A stretch of 21,734 bases of DNA from an uncultured Eubacteriales bacterium. Lineage in GTDB: Bacteria > Bacillota > Clostridia > Oscillospirales > Acutalibacteraceae. Each line of letters begins with the position of its first letter. Within the stretch, counting starts at the first letter, position 1. Location of the stretch: positions 1 through 21,734 of the forward strand of contig ONSE01000269.1 in NCBI GenBank assembly GCA_900320415.1, read 5' to 3'. Shown here piece by piece: positions 21,624-21,734 of the stretch. The notes beneath the pieces are model-generated. The model saw only the letters and a program-made list of their open reading frames with translations. It did not search any database and was not told the origin of the DNA. The position numbers were made by a program, and so were the translations under genes.

Positions 21624-21734
21624 AAAAATTTTAATTTTTAAAGATTCGGCAGAAGCGACTAGAAACAAAGATTAAATTTGTGCATAACAGACAAAGAATA
21701 ATTTCTTAAGAAAATTAAAAAGGCGAGTTGTTAC

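Overview
The window looks like a chromosomal segment of a spore-forming (or ancestrally spore-forming) Clostridia member, probably in the Ruminococcaceae/Oscillospiraceae range. This rests on a spoIIGA-sigE pair, a YlmC/YmxH-type gene, a Spo0A-type response regulator, strong AGGAGG ribosome binding sites, consensus sigma-A promoters and many hairpin-plus-T-run terminators. The placement is inferred from gene content, not from a database search.

Layout. 1-908: the 3' part of a PASTA-repeat protein and its terminator. 978-4486: a sigma-A promoter driving panB-panC-panD-coaBC, which makes pantothenate and carries it to 4'-phosphopantetheine on the way to coenzyme A. It ends at a bidirectional terminator shared with a convergent XRE regulator (4520-4888, minus). 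4970-7333: a two-component pair, a response regulator with a Spo0A-like output domain followed by a membrane GHKL histidine kinase. 7334-8549: 1.2 kb without a recognisable protein family. It holds a 77-bp dispersed repeat, a terminator, a perfect consensus promoter, a 22-codon ORF with a strong ribosome binding site, an AT-rich and apparently structured stretch, five tandem 52-nt repeats, and a strong terminator. I read it as one roughly 790-nt, probably non-coding transcription unit, and it is the best candidate here for something undescribed. 8550-14501 (minus): a phosphohexomutase, a 992-residue fusion of an acyltransferase-3 domain with a GT-C-like membrane glycosyltransferase, and a GtrB-like polyprenyl-phosphate glycosyltransferase; the last two plausibly decorate a surface glycan. 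14623-18470: pfkA, a MORN-repeat protein, an MscS channel and a small lipoprotein, all on the plus strand and separated in part by terminators. 18565-20076 (minus): spoIIGA-sigE. 20149-20235: a 28-residue membrane peptide. 20350-21222 (minus): a DegV/FakB-type fatty-acid-binding protein. 21336-21623: a PRC-barrel YlmC/YmxH-like protein.

Besides the putative RNA, the main discovery is a short dispersed repeat with imperfect terminal inverted repeats. It occurs at 4381-4438, 7334-7410 and 18480-18560, with a fragment at 8430-8466. The three main copies lie at or just after a stop codon and point the same way as the upstream gene, which suggests a mobile or regulatory 3'-UTR element.
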